DNA of 64,000 nucleotides, taken from positions 1 to 64,000 of the forward strand of contig NZ_MTSE01000003.1 of NCBI RefSeq assembly GCF_002154225.1, in the 5' to 3' direction. Below, piece by piece: positions 18,363 to 26,190 of this stretch. Origin of the DNA: Hymenobacter crusticola. Its GTDB lineage: Bacteria > Bacteroidota > Bacteroidia > Cytophagales > Hymenobacteraceae. Every line of letters begins with the position of its first letter. The first letter of the stretch is position 1. The notes beneath the pieces were generated by a model. That model was not told the origin of the DNA, ran no database searches, and worked only from the letters and a program-made list of their open reading frames with translations. A program made the translations under genes and the position numbers.

Positions 18363-19304
18363 TCAGGACTTGAAAGTAGATTTAATCTGATCCGCAATAC
18401 CGGATTTAGCCATCTGATAGCCTTGCAACAACATGTTGCAAATAGCCTCTGGTGTGCTTACGCCGTGTCCAATAATGGCATTATCATTAATACCTAGGAT
18501 AGGACTACCTCCGATAGCTTCGTAATTGAATTTGTCGAAAAACGGATCATGCATCTGCTTTTCAGCTAGAATGTCGTAGATCGACTCTGCCATTTTCAGG
18601 ATCACATTGCCCGTATAGCCGTCGCAAACAATAACGTCGGCCTTGGCATTAAACAAGTCACGCCCCTCAAGGTTGCCAAAAAAGTGAATGTGAGGGTTCA
18701 CTTTTAACAACTGATGAGCAGCTTGTGCAATGGCAGTTCCCTTGCCTTCTTCCTCACCTAGGTTCATGAGGCCCACTGTTGGCTTCTCAATACCTAATAC
18801 GTATTGCGCATACAGCGAACCAAGTTCTCCGAACTGTTCTAGCATTTCGGGTTTGCATTCGGCGTTGGCGCCTACATCGAGGAGGATGCCATAACCGCCC
18901 GCAAGTTTCGGAACAAAGTTCGCAATGGCTGGGCGCAGTACACCGGGTACAGGCTTTACGCTGAACATGGCGCCTACAAGCATGGCGCCCGTATTACCAG
19001 CCGAGCAGAAAGCTTCCACTTCACCGGCGTGCAACATGCGGTAACCAACGGCAATGCTGGAATCCTGTTTTTGCTGGTAGGCTTTGGCCGGATGCTCACC
19101 CATTTCAATTACCTGACTGGCAGAAACGAGGAGCAGGCTTTCAGCCGCCGCCCCATACTTTTCGAGTAGGGGGCGCACGGCTGATTCTTGGCCAATAAGC
19201 ACAATCTGAGCTGAATCAGCTAGCTTCTCAGCTGCCAACACAGCGCCATCGACAGCAGCCTGGGGGGCGAAATCGCCACCCATTGCGTCCAGGGCAATCT
19301 TCAT
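18363..19304 (-). CDS. plsX: Phosphate acyltransferase PlsX
   Basis: A 313-residue PlsX, which makes acyl-phosphate from acyl-ACP for phospholipid synthesis. The N-terminal MKIALDAMGGDFAP and the C-terminal part (VCDGYTGNVILKMAES, GINDNAIIGHG) are the family hallmarks. It sits between rpmF and fabH, the conserved order in many bacteria, so supply of ribosome protein L32 and membrane lipid precursors share a transcript. The gene is intact and the expected length. Confidence 0.95.
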   Translation of the reverse strand: MKIALDAMGGDFAPQAAVDGAVLAAEKLADSAQIVLIGQESAVRPLLEKYGAAAESLLLVSASQVIEMGEHPAKAYQQKQDSSIAVGYRMLHAGEVEAFCSAGNTGAMLVGAMFSVKPVPGVLRPAIANFVPKLAGGYGILLDVGANAECKPEMLEQFGELGSLYAQYVLGIEKPTVGLMNLGEEEGKGTAIAQAAHQLLKVNPHIHFFGNLEGRDLFNAKADVIVCDGYTGNVILKMAESIYDILAEKQMHDPFFDKFNYEAIGGSPILGINDNAIIGHGVSTPEAICNMLLQGYQMAKSGIADQIKSTFKS

Positions 19305-19367
19305 GTACGAGGAATCAAGGGGTACGTAGTCGGGAAGGCAAGCCGATTAAGATCGGCAAAAGGGAGG

Positions 19368-19589
19368 TTACTCCTCGTCGGTAGAGGGAGCAGCCGCGGC
19401 AACAGGAGCGAAGTTTTTAACTGCTACTTTGCCGTTATGGTATAGGTCGCCGTCCACTACGTAAGCCTTATGACGCAGGTGCAATTCACCCGTATTGGGG
19501 CAAATAGTAACTGCTTTCGGAGTTAGTTTGTCGTGGGTGCGACGCTTGTCGCGGCGGGTCGAGGACTGGCGGCGCTTAGGATGAGCCAT
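19368..19589 (-). CDS. rpmF: Large-subunit ribosomal protein L32
   Basis: A 73-residue L32. The basic N-terminus MAHPKRRQSSTRRDKRRT and the centre TICPNTGELHLRHKAY identify it. Only one Cys is present, so this is not the four-Cys zinc form. The acidic, Ala-rich C-terminus extends a little beyond typical L32. It is encoded between the DUF177 gene and plsX. Confidence 0.95.
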   Translation of the reverse strand: MAHPKRRQSSTRRDKRRTHDKLTPKAVTICPNTGELHLRHKAYVVDGDLYHNGKVAVKNFAPVAAAAPSTDEE

Positions 19590-19644
19590 GAGTGAAAATT
19601 ATAGAAGGTTGAGTTTGAAATTTTAAAGTCAGATTATGCTGCGC

Positions 19645-20172
19645 CTAGTTCAGGTTTCGGAGCGCATCCCACCGAGGGTCGGTAGATTCCTCGTCGTCAT
19701 CATCACTAGCTTTGGTGGTGAAGATGAGCTTGGCATCCGCCTCGGGGTTCTCATCGGGCTCGTTCTGGAAGCGTGGGTGCAGCTTTTTCATCGGAATAGC
19801 TAGCCCGATGTAGTCAAAAAGATGCTGAGCAATGGGCAAGACCTGCGTGTCAGGCGTGATTTGGAGCACGTCATCATCAAGTTCTATCTCCCGATCACCG
19901 AAGCGTACCAGAAGTTGGTGTTGCACGTCGATGGGCTGGTCGAACTCATCTAAGCTCCGGTCGCAAATCAAGCGGATGGTGCCTGTGATGTGAAAGTCCA
20001 ACGTTAGCAAAAGCTCCGTTTTGGTGAGGTCCACATCGGCGTGAAGGTGCCCATCCTGAATCAGGCTCTGATCAAATTGCGCAAAGAAATCCGGACCTAG
20101 CTCAAACGCAAAGTGGTGCGTTTTGATAGCTAGCTTGGCAATCGCCAAATCATATTGTGGATCCTTTTTCAC
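19645..20172 (-). CDS. DUF177 / YceD family protein
   Basis: A 175-residue acidic protein of the DUF177 (YceD) family, nearly always encoded directly before rpmF and implicated in 23S rRNA or large-subunit homeostasis. The family core is a beta-rich domain with CDRSLDEFDQPI (about 69-80); the C-terminus is acidic, ending in DPRWDALRNLN. It is the first gene of the minus-strand lipid cluster and a TAnnTTTG promoter box lies just upstream. The HigA-like gene separates it from pdxA. Confidence 0.85.
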   Translation of the reverse strand: MKKDPQYDLAIAKLAIKTHHFAFELGPDFFAQFDQSLIQDGHLHADVDLTKTELLLTLDFHITGTIRLICDRSLDEFDQPIDVQHQLLVRFGDREIELDDDVLQITPDTQVLPIAQHLFDYIGLAIPMKKLHPRFQNEPDENPEADAKLIFTTKASDDDDEESTDPRWDALRNLN

Positions 20173-20194
20173 GGTGGGAATTTGTAATAGGGGG

Positions 20195-20202
20195 CAAAAG
20201 TA
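20195..20202 (-). promoter_or_regulatory. Candidate promoter box for DUF177-rpmF-plsX-fabH
   Basis: Minus-strand TACTTTTG matches TAnnTTTG and lies 23 bp upstream of the DUF177 start. No clear -33 element was found. Confidence 0.55.
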
Positions 20203-20249
20203 GAAAGATTTCCCCGTTTTATGAAAACGTAAGGTAGAATACCGGCAAC

Positions 20250-20618
20250 CTAGGCCTTTTTAAGAATAAACTCGGGACTAATCCCCAATCGTTCATAAAG
20301 CTTTTTTGCGAGGTCAAGCGTGATGCGGCGCTTGCCGTTGAGGATCTGGGAGAGCCGACCGGCTGGCACCTCTAGCAGTTGAGCTAAGTCTTTCTGTTTA
20401 AGGCGGAGTTGCTGCCGTTTCAACTCTATCATATCGACTAAGGTGGTCGGCAAAGTCGGGAGAAGCGTTAAATGTAACCGTTCCTCATACGTTTCTATCG
20501 CCGTCGTAAGCTGGGTTATGGTTGCTGAATTTTCTTTATCGGCCGCGGCTGTGCTATTTGTCAGCAGATCGAGCTGACGAAGCGCTTCTTTGTATTGCTG
20601 CGGAGTATTGATGCTCAT
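20250..20618 (-). CDS. Lone HigA-like helix-turn-helix regulator (COG5499 type)
   Basis: A 122-residue protein. The N-terminal half is helical (YKEALRQLDLL, then IETYEERLHL) as in HigA antitoxins of the COG5499 group. The C-terminal XRE helix-turn-helix runs from about 72 to 118 (KQKDLAQLLEVPAGRLSQIL, NGKRRITLDLAKKLYERLG). Such proteins usually pair with a HigB-type RNase toxin encoded next to them, but no toxin-sized frame is present in the 198-bp gap upstream or in the 77-bp gap downstream. It splits pdxA from DUF177, which are commonly neighbours in this phylum. It may be a domesticated regulator or a toxin-antitoxin remnant (inference). Confidence 0.8.
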   Translation of the reverse strand: MSINTPQQYKEALRQLDLLTNSTAAADKENSATITQLTTAIETYEERLHLTLLPTLPTTLVDMIELKRQQLRLKQKDLAQLLEVPAGRLSQILNGKRRITLDLAKKLYERLGISPEFILKKA

Positions 20619-20685
20619 AGCGAGAAGAAAACAGAGCAGATAGAATGCTTAAGAAGTGCAAAGGGCTGCAAAGGTGTAAAAGAAT

Positions 20686-20726
20686 GTTTTCTAAAGAAAA
20701 TAAATTTCGTTTTTGAAAAGAAAATT
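20686..20726. promoter_or_regulatory. Possible operator upstream of HigA-like gene
   Basis: An AT-rich stretch with a near-palindrome TTTTCT-AA-AGAAAA (20687-20700) and a second related element (TTTTTGAAAAGAAAA, about 20711-20725), 70-110 bp before the regulator start. Autoregulatory binding sites would be expected here; this is inference. Confidence 0.35.
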
Positions 20727-20816
20727 ACGCCTAAGAGTTAATTAAATGCTGCGTGAAAACGAACATGCCCAGCTACCTAGGAAAGGCGCTGGGCAGTTTG
20801 GCTAAAGCTAGGGTGG

Positions 20817-21836
20817 TTAACGTTTGTCGGCGAGTTGGCTGGCTCGCTTGCGTACTAAGTCGCAGGCTAAGTATAAAGCTTCACGGAACGACGTGGGGTC
20901 GGCCGCAAACTTGCCAGCCAACCCGTAGGCAGTACCATGGTCGGGGGAAGTACGAACGATAGGCAAACCAGCCGTAAAGTTGACGCCCCGCTCAAACGCA
21001 ATAGTTTTGAAAGGAATCAAGCCTTGGTCGTGGTACAAAGACAATGTAGCATCGAAGCCGCGGAACTGGCCGGTGCCAAAATACCCATCAGCCGGAAAAG
21101 GACCGTACACGAGGTGCCCGTTCGCCAAAAACTCTTGAATAACGGGAGTTACAATGTCGTTTTCCTCCGTCCCGAGCAAGCCATTCTCCCCGGCGTGCGG
21201 ATTGAGGCCTAGGACTGCAACGCGGGGCTTATCAAAACCAAAGTCCTGCTTCAATGAGCTAAGCAAGATGCGCAGTTTCGTGGTGAGTAGCTCTTTGGTA
21301 ATCTTACCAGGGACATCTTTTAGCGCTACGTGGCCCGTGACCGTCGCTACCCGCAACTCTTCGCTTGCCAATAGCATCAGGCTTTCGGGCGCACCGAAGA
21401 AGCTGGTCAGAAACTCCGTGTGGCCGGGGTAGCGAAAGTCATCGGCTTGGGTATTTTCCTTACTGATGGGGGCAGTAATAAGCCCATCAAGCAACCCTTC
21501 TTTCAGGTCGCGGCAAGCAGCCAGAAGCGACAGCCGCGCCGCACGACCCGAAGCCTCAGTAGGTTGCCCAGGCGTTAGCACAAAGTCTTCCTCCCAGCAC
21601 GTGACGGCGTTGAGCTTACCTGGGTCGATGTCGGCGGCCGAGCGCACTTGGCGGAACGTGAGCGGGGTAGCCTGCTTTTCAACGGGAAAATCGTCGAAAA
21701 GCACAGTGGCTGTGCCGTACACCACGGGCGTGCAGTATTTAAGCAGTCGGTTATCGAGGAAGGTTTTATAGATAATCTCCGGCCCGATGCCGGCGAGGTC
21801 GCCGACCGAAATACCTAGGCGGGGCAGGTTGGTCAT
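20817..21836 (-). CDS. pdxA: 4-hydroxythreonine-4-phosphate dehydrogenase
   Basis: A 339-residue PdxA of the vitamin B6 (pyridoxal phosphate) pathway. The start MTNLPRLGISVGDLAGIGPEI, the metal-site segments GHTEFL and SLYHDQGLIPFK, and the terminal RTSPDHGTAYGLAGK are characteristic, with the metal-binding histidines in place. It is oriented toward the lipid cluster, 198 bp upstream of the HigA-like gene. A short hairpin with an AvrII-type centre follows the stop but lacks a U-run. Confidence 0.95.
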   Translation of the reverse strand: MTNLPRLGISVGDLAGIGPEIIYKTFLDNRLLKYCTPVVYGTATVLFDDFPVEKQATPLTFRQVRSAADIDPGKLNAVTCWEEDFVLTPGQPTEASGRAARLSLLAACRDLKEGLLDGLITAPISKENTQADDFRYPGHTEFLTSFFGAPESLMLLASEELRVATVTGHVALKDVPGKITKELLTTKLRILLSSLKQDFGFDKPRVAVLGLNPHAGENGLLGTEENDIVTPVIQEFLANGHLVYGPFPADGYFGTGQFRGFDATLSLYHDQGLIPFKTIAFERGVNFTAGLPIVRTSPDHGTAYGLAGKFAADPTSFREALYLACDLVRKRASQLADKR

Positions 21837-21900
21837 GAAAATGTGAGTGAAGTCAAAGAGATGATAGTGTGCAATAGCACTGACACACTGTTAGCTAGCT

Positions 21901-23352
21901 TTACGCTTGGCTTTTTAAAAAGTCATACAGTAGCCGTACGGTTGTCCCAGTGCCTCCTTTCCCGCGGTAGCTATCGGGGGCGGTAAGGAACGCCGGGCCG
22001 GCAATGTCGAGGTGTACCCACGGATAGTCGTCGATAAAGCGCTCCAAAAACTTACCGGCGGAGATGGCGCCCGCATCGACTTTACCTAGGTTGGCAATGT
22101 CGGCAATGTCAGATTTGATGTGTTCGGCGTACTCATCCCAGAGCGGAAACTCCACAACACGTTCATGCACGCGGTGGCCAGCTTGTTTGAGTTGGTGCAG
22201 GCGTTCTTCGCCTGCGGTGCCCATGGCTACAATGCCTTCTTTCCCGATCGCGCGAGCGGCGGCGCCGGTGAGCGTGGCAATGTCAACCACCATTTCCGGG
22301 TTGTATTTGCGGGCAAAAGCTAGCGCGTCGGCGAGGAGCAGGCGTCCCTCGGCGTCGGTGTTGAGCACTTCTACGGTGAGGCCGTTGTACATCGTCAGCA
22401 CGTCGCCGGGCACGAAGGCGTTCCCGCCGGGACGGTTGTCGGTAGCGGGCACTAGGCCAATAACGTGCACGGGTATCTGGTTTTTGGCCAGGGCGTAGAG
22501 CACACCCGTGACGGCTGCACCGCCCGCCATGTCGCACTTCATCAGGTCCATAGAGCCCGGTGTAGGCTTCAGACTCAAGCCACCCGTGTCGAATACGACG
22601 CCCTTGCCGACCAGCACATATGGCTTGGTGTTGCGTGCGTTTTCAGGCTTCCACTCCATGATAGTGAAGGTGGGCGGCTCGGGGCTACCTAGGTTCACGG
22701 CCAGCAATCCGCCCATGCGCAGCGCCTCGATGTGCATCATGTCGAGGATTTCGGTGCGGTAACCGGCTTCGTCGCCGGCGGCGGCCATGCGTTCAGCGAA
22801 CTGCGTTGCATTGAGCTTGTTGAGCGGCTCATTCACTAAGTCGCGGGCTAAGCAAACACCCAGAAGCAGGCCTTCTAACTCTTGCACTTGCTCCGCCGAA
22901 ACGGTAGAGCCGGTCAAAACAACACGCGTGAGGCTAGCGGGGGCTAGGCTCTTCTCATCGGTTCGGTAGCCTTCAAACTGGTAGGCTGTCAAGTAAATAC
23001 CTTCGGCCAGAGGCAGCGCACCAGTGCCCTCGGCCGTGAGGTCTCGGATGTATAGCTCTTGTAATTTGGCGGCTTTTACCAAGCCGTGTAGGTGATGTCC
23101 ACTTTTGCGCAACTCTTCCACGGCTAGGTGCGGCGTGGGCTTCGTTGCAGCTACCACAAAGTAATGCTGGTGCGAAAAGTGGTTTACTGTGATGAGTTTC
23201 GCATCTGCTACCAGTTGCTCGTGCACATACTGACGGGCAGCTTCGGGCAAATCCGTTAAGTCGGCGGGCAACTCCTTGGTGCCAGCAGGCAGGACAAAGA
23301 CAGTGCTAGCGCCTTGGGGCAAATCAGCAGCGTAGGAGAGATGAAGAGGCAT
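21901..23352 (-). CDS. Leucyl aminopeptidase family (M17) metallopeptidase
   Basis: A 483-residue M17 aminopeptidase that removes N-terminal residues from peptides. The metal- and substrate-binding segments are clear: VGKGVVFDTGGLSLKP, MKCDMAGGAAV and NTDAEGRLLLADAL. ATG at 23352 is preferred. A 71-residue longer open frame upstream runs through the intergenic inverted repeat and is not family-like. Without that extension there is no signal peptide, as expected for a cytosolic enzyme. It is transcribed divergently from rsmA. Confidence 0.87.
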   Translation of the reverse strand: MPLHLSYAADLPQGASTVFVLPAGTKELPADLTDLPEAARQYVHEQLVADAKLITVNHFSHQHYFVVAATKPTPHLAVEELRKSGHHLHGLVKAAKLQELYIRDLTAEGTGALPLAEGIYLTAYQFEGYRTDEKSLAPASLTRVVLTGSTVSAEQVQELEGLLLGVCLARDLVNEPLNKLNATQFAERMAAAGDEAGYRTEILDMMHIEALRMGGLLAVNLGSPEPPTFTIMEWKPENARNTKPYVLVGKGVVFDTGGLSLKPTPGSMDLMKCDMAGGAAVTGVLYALAKNQIPVHVIGLVPATDNRPGGNAFVPGDVLTMYNGLTVEVLNTDAEGRLLLADALAFARKYNPEMVVDIATLTGAAARAIGKEGIVAMGTAGEERLHQLKQAGHRVHERVVEFPLWDEYAEHIKSDIADIANLGKVDAGAISAGKFLERFIDDYPWVHLDIAGPAFLTAPDSYRGKGGTGTTVRLLYDFLKSQA

Positions 23353-23424
23353 GGACAGGAGGGCTAAAAAAGCGACACAGAGGGAAGGCAAACGACCACA
23401 AGTCAAAATCGGCCGCGCCAAACG

Positions 23425-23432
23425 TATCTTTG
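23425..23432 (+). promoter_or_regulatory. Candidate promoter box for rsmA
   Basis: TATCTTTG fits TAnnTTTG on the plus strand. It would give rsmA a leader of about 165 nt containing the inverted repeat at 23468-23604. Confidence 0.45.
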
Positions 23433-23467
23433 GGCCGCAAGGTAGCCGTCTTTTAAGAGATATAAAC

Positions 23468-23604
23468 GAGTAGTGCGTACGGAGTACGGAGCAGCGCGAC
23501 GCAGTTCTGAGTAGGTCAGGGCTGCCTGACCACAAAATTCCGCTTCCTAAGTACTTCCTGTTCATGTCGTGAGACTCACTACTCGCTACCCCTACGCACC
23601 ACTT
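23468..23604. repeat. Intergenic inverted repeat upstream of rsmA
   Basis: Outer arms 23468-23479 and 23593-23604 pair at 10 of 12 positions. Both ends contain repeated short units (GTACGGA on the left, CTAC/CTCAC on the right). It is the same style of structure as at 10365, 15962 and 44076. Confidence 0.55.
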
Positions 23605-23606
23605 AA

Positions 23607-24404
23607 ATGACTATGGATCACGTTAGCCCTAAAAAACACCTAGGTCAGCACTTTTTAGCTGAACCTACTATTGCTCAGCGGATTGTGGAGGCGTTGCGCC
23701 TGCCCGACGGGGTAACGGAAGTGCTAGAAATCGGTCCGGGCATGGGTGTGCTCACGGGCAACTTACTTCAACACGCCGAGTATCAAACTACTGTCATTGA
23801 AATTGACCGCGAGTCGGTAGCATATCTGGAGCAGCACTTTCCTTCCCTGCACGGGCGTATCATCTCCGCCGACTTTTTGCGGCAAGACCTAGGTCAACTG
23901 TTTCCAGATAAGCCGCTGAGCATCATCGGCAACTTTCCGTACAACATCAGCACCCAAATATTCTTTCAGGTGCTCAATCACCGCCAGCAAGTGCGCGAGG
24001 TGGTGGGCATGTTGCAAAAAGAGGTAGCTGACCGTATGGCGGAGCCGCCCGGTTCGAAAGTTTATGGCATCACAAGCGTGCTGCTGCAAGCATATTATAC
24101 AATTGAAATGTTGTTCACGGTGCCGCCGCACGTGTTCATCCCGCCGCCTAAGGTGCAATCGGCTGTGATTCGGCTGACGCGCAACGACACCGAAAAGCTT
24201 GACTGCGACGAGAAATTGTTTTTCCAAGTGGTAAAGCAGGCCTTCCAGACCCGTCGTAAAACGCTGCGCAATGCCTTGAAGCCGTTTGGCCTACCCGCAG
24301 AAGCAACCGCTGACCCGATTTTCGATAAGCGCGCCGAGCAGCTAGGGGTGCCAGAATTTGTCGGGCTTACGCAGCTGGTCAGTAAACACCGGCAAGAGCA
24401 GTAA
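23607..24404 (+). CDS. rsmA: 16S rRNA (adenine1518-N6/adenine1519-N6)-dimethyltransferase
   Basis: A 265-residue KsgA/RsmA that dimethylates two adjacent adenines near the 3' end of 16S rRNA late in small-subunit assembly. PKKHLGQHFL, the SAM motif EIGPGMGVLTGNLL and the catalytic motif NFPYNIS are seen (Phe replaces the more usual Leu in NLPY). ATG at 23607 fits the family; a second ATG lies two codons on. It is followed 62 bp later by a hydroxyacid dehydrogenase on the same strand. Confidence 0.95.
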   Translation: MTMDHVSPKKHLGQHFLAEPTIAQRIVEALRLPDGVTEVLEIGPGMGVLTGNLLQHAEYQTTVIEIDRESVAYLEQHFPSLHGRIISADFLRQDLGQLFPDKPLSIIGNFPYNISTQIFFQVLNHRQQVREVVGMLQKEVADRMAEPPGSKVYGITSVLLQAYYTIEMLFTVPPHVFIPPPKVQSAVIRLTRNDTEKLDCDEKLFFQVVKQAFQTRRKTLRNALKPFGLPAEATADPIFDKRAEQLGVPEFVGLTQLVSKHRQEQ

Positions 24405-24466
24405 CTGCTACCAGATACTGCTTCCATAGATTGATAATTGAGAACTGTTAATTGGTGACTGAACCC

Positions 24467-25423
24467 ATGTCTCTCTGCCTTTGCATTGATGAAATGCATC
24501 CTTCGCTGCCACCCATGTTGCAGGAAATTGGCGTGCAGCTTCATTTTCGCCCCGATTTGAAAGCGGCTGAAGTACCCGCTGCTTTGGCGGATCACCCCTA
24601 CGATGGACTAATGGTGCGGAGCAAGCTGCGTATTACCGCTGATTTGCTCGCGCACGGGCCCCACCTGCGCTACGTGGCTAGGGCCGGTGCGGGCGTCGAT
24701 AACATTGACGAAGAGGCCTTGGCCGCGGCCGGCGTGACCTTACTCAACGCTCCCGAAGGCAACCGCGACGCTGTGGGTGAGTTTGCTATTGGATTGTTGC
24801 TGAGTTTGTTTCGTAACGTAGTGCGGGCCGATAAGGAAGTCCGGCAAGGCGTATGGCGTCGCGAGGCAAACCGGGGTGAAGAGCTAGGGGGCAAAGTGGT
24901 AGGCCTCATTGGCTATGGCCATATGGGCCGATCCTTCGCCCGTCGGCTCTCCGCGTTCGGCTGCACGGTGCTGGCGTATGACATCGACCCGACCGTTGCC
25001 GCTGATCAGTATGCTACCTTGGTGTCCTTGGCGGAGCTACAAGCCCGCGCCGATGTGGTAAGTCTGCATTTTCCTTACTCCGCGGCCAATCATCACTATA
25101 TAAACAAGGAGGTGCTAGGGGCTTTTCGTAACGCCATCTGGCTGCTGAATACGGCCCGCGGCGAAGTGCTCGACCACGCCGGACTGGTTGAGGCGCTGCA
25201 AAGCGGGCAGGTGCGTGGCGCCGCGCTCGACGTACTCGAAAACGAAAAACTAGCCACCCTCACGCCTACGCAGCAAGCTAGGTTCGACTTCTTGAAAAAC
25301 GCCGATAACGTCATTTTATCCCCGCATATTGGCGGCTGGACGCATCAATCGTATCATCGCATTAATGAGGTGCTTACCCGCAAAATAGCCGCTTTTCTGG
25401 CGCAAGACCCCGGTAACGGATAG
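24467..25423 (+). CDS. D-2-hydroxyacid dehydrogenase (SerA/GyaR-like)
   Basis: A 318-residue NAD-dependent D-2-hydroxyacid dehydrogenase. The Rossmann motif is GLIGYGHMGRSFARRL, and the catalytic Arg (NTARGEVLD), Glu (VLENE) and His (SPHIGGWT) are present. The lack of an ACT or other regulatory C-terminal domain argues for a simple phosphoglycerate- or hydroxypyruvate-type enzyme, but the substrate is not certain. ATG at 24467 is used; an in-frame TTG five codons upstream is less likely. The 62-bp gap before it contains an AATTG-rich phrase-like repeat. Confidence 0.87.
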   Translation: MSLCLCIDEMHPSLPPMLQEIGVQLHFRPDLKAAEVPAALADHPYDGLMVRSKLRITADLLAHGPHLRYVARAGAGVDNIDEEALAAAGVTLLNAPEGNRDAVGEFAIGLLLSLFRNVVRADKEVRQGVWRREANRGEELGGKVVGLIGYGHMGRSFARRLSAFGCTVLAYDIDPTVAADQYATLVSLAELQARADVVSLHFPYSAANHHYINKEVLGAFRNAIWLLNTARGEVLDHAGLVEALQSGQVRGAALDVLENEKLATLTPTQQARFDFLKNADNVILSPHIGGWTHQSYHRINEVLTRKIAAFLAQDPGNG

Positions 25424-25445
25424 TCGAAAGTTTACGCGGATTACG

Positions 25446-25453
25446 TATATTTG
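25446..25453 (+). promoter_or_regulatory. Candidate promoter box for greA
   Basis: TATATTTG (TAnnTTTG) starts 23 bp after the upstream stop codon. Transcription would begin near 25460, just before the leader hairpin. No clear -33 TTG was found. Confidence 0.5.
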
Positions 25454-25467
25454 TCTCAAACCTGTTC

Positions 25468-25507
25468 GGAGAACGGTTGGCTTGGCCGACCGTTCTCCTT
25501 GTTTTTT
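25468..25507 (+). terminator. Terminator-like hairpin in the greA leader (possible attenuator)
   Basis: A 14-bp stem with one wobble pair (25468-25481 with 25485-25498), a 3-nt loop and a T-run to 25507, ending 18 bp before the greA ATG. It lies downstream of the candidate greA promoter. It may terminate the upstream gene, attenuate greA, or both. Confidence 0.75.
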
Positions 25508-25525
25508 AGCTTACCACCCTCCAAC

Positions 25526-25999
25526 ATGGCTACTATTAATTATTACACTCCCGAAGGACTGCAAAAACTGAAAGATGAGTTGCAGGACCTCAAGATTCGG
25601 GGTCGGGCCGATGTAGCCCGGCAGTTGGCCGATGCCCGCGATAAAGGCGACCTGAGTGAGAATGCCGAATACGATGCTGCCAAAGATGCCCAAGGGCATT
25701 TGGAGCTGAAAATTGCCAAGCTAGAAGAAGTCCTTGGCAATGCCCGCGTTATTGACGATACAAACATGGATACCAGCAAAGCTTTGATTATGAGCAAAGT
25801 GAAGCTGAAAAACCTAAAGAATAACGCTGTACTCGATTACACCCTGGTGGCCGAGGAAGAAGCGAACCTCGCTACCGGCAAGATCTCGGTGAAGTCGCCC
25901 ATTGGCAAAGGCTTACTGGGCAAGTCGGTAGGCGATGTGGCCGAAATCACCGTGCCCGCTGGCAAGCTCCAGTTCGAAATCTTGGAAATCAGCCGCTAA
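25526..25999 (+). CDS. greA: Transcript cleavage factor GreA
   Basis: A 157-residue GreA that enters the RNA polymerase secondary channel and stimulates cleavage of backtracked RNA. The N-terminal coiled coil has the acidic tip GDLSENAEYDAAKD (Asp and Glu that coordinate the second metal). The C-terminal FKBP-like domain ends ILEISR. ATG at 25526 is chosen because family similarity begins there; the upstream in-frame extension would run through the leader hairpin. Confidence 0.95.
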   Translation: MATINYYTPEGLQKLKDELQDLKIRGRADVARQLADARDKGDLSENAEYDAAKDAQGHLELKIAKLEEVLGNARVIDDTNMDTSKALIMSKVKLKNLKNNAVLDYTLVAEEEANLATGKISVKSPIGKGLLGKSVGDVAEITVPAGKLQFEILEISR

Positions 26000-26068
26000 A
26001 GAGTGGCTGCGTAGCCAAGTGACCGAACGGATAGCAACGGAGCCGCTGGGTAACTAAGCAATTGTGGA

Positions 26069-26100
26069 AGGGCGAAGCCAGCGGCTTCGCCCTTTTTCTT
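26069..26100 (+). terminator. greA terminator
   Basis: An 11-bp perfect stem (26069-26079 with 26083-26093), a 3-nt loop and a following T-run. Confidence 0.88.
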
Positions 26101-26190
26101 TTTGCCGCGTACCTTGGAGCAGCAAGCAAAGTTTTGAGCAGTCTGCTCAGATAGCTCCACTCAGTCACTCCGTTATTCAGTCACTACTTT

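Noticed and set aside
21901..23565. N-terminally extended aminopeptidase with a signal peptide (start at 23565)
   Set aside because: The extra residues run through the intergenic inverted repeat and are not family-like; ATG 23352 fits better.
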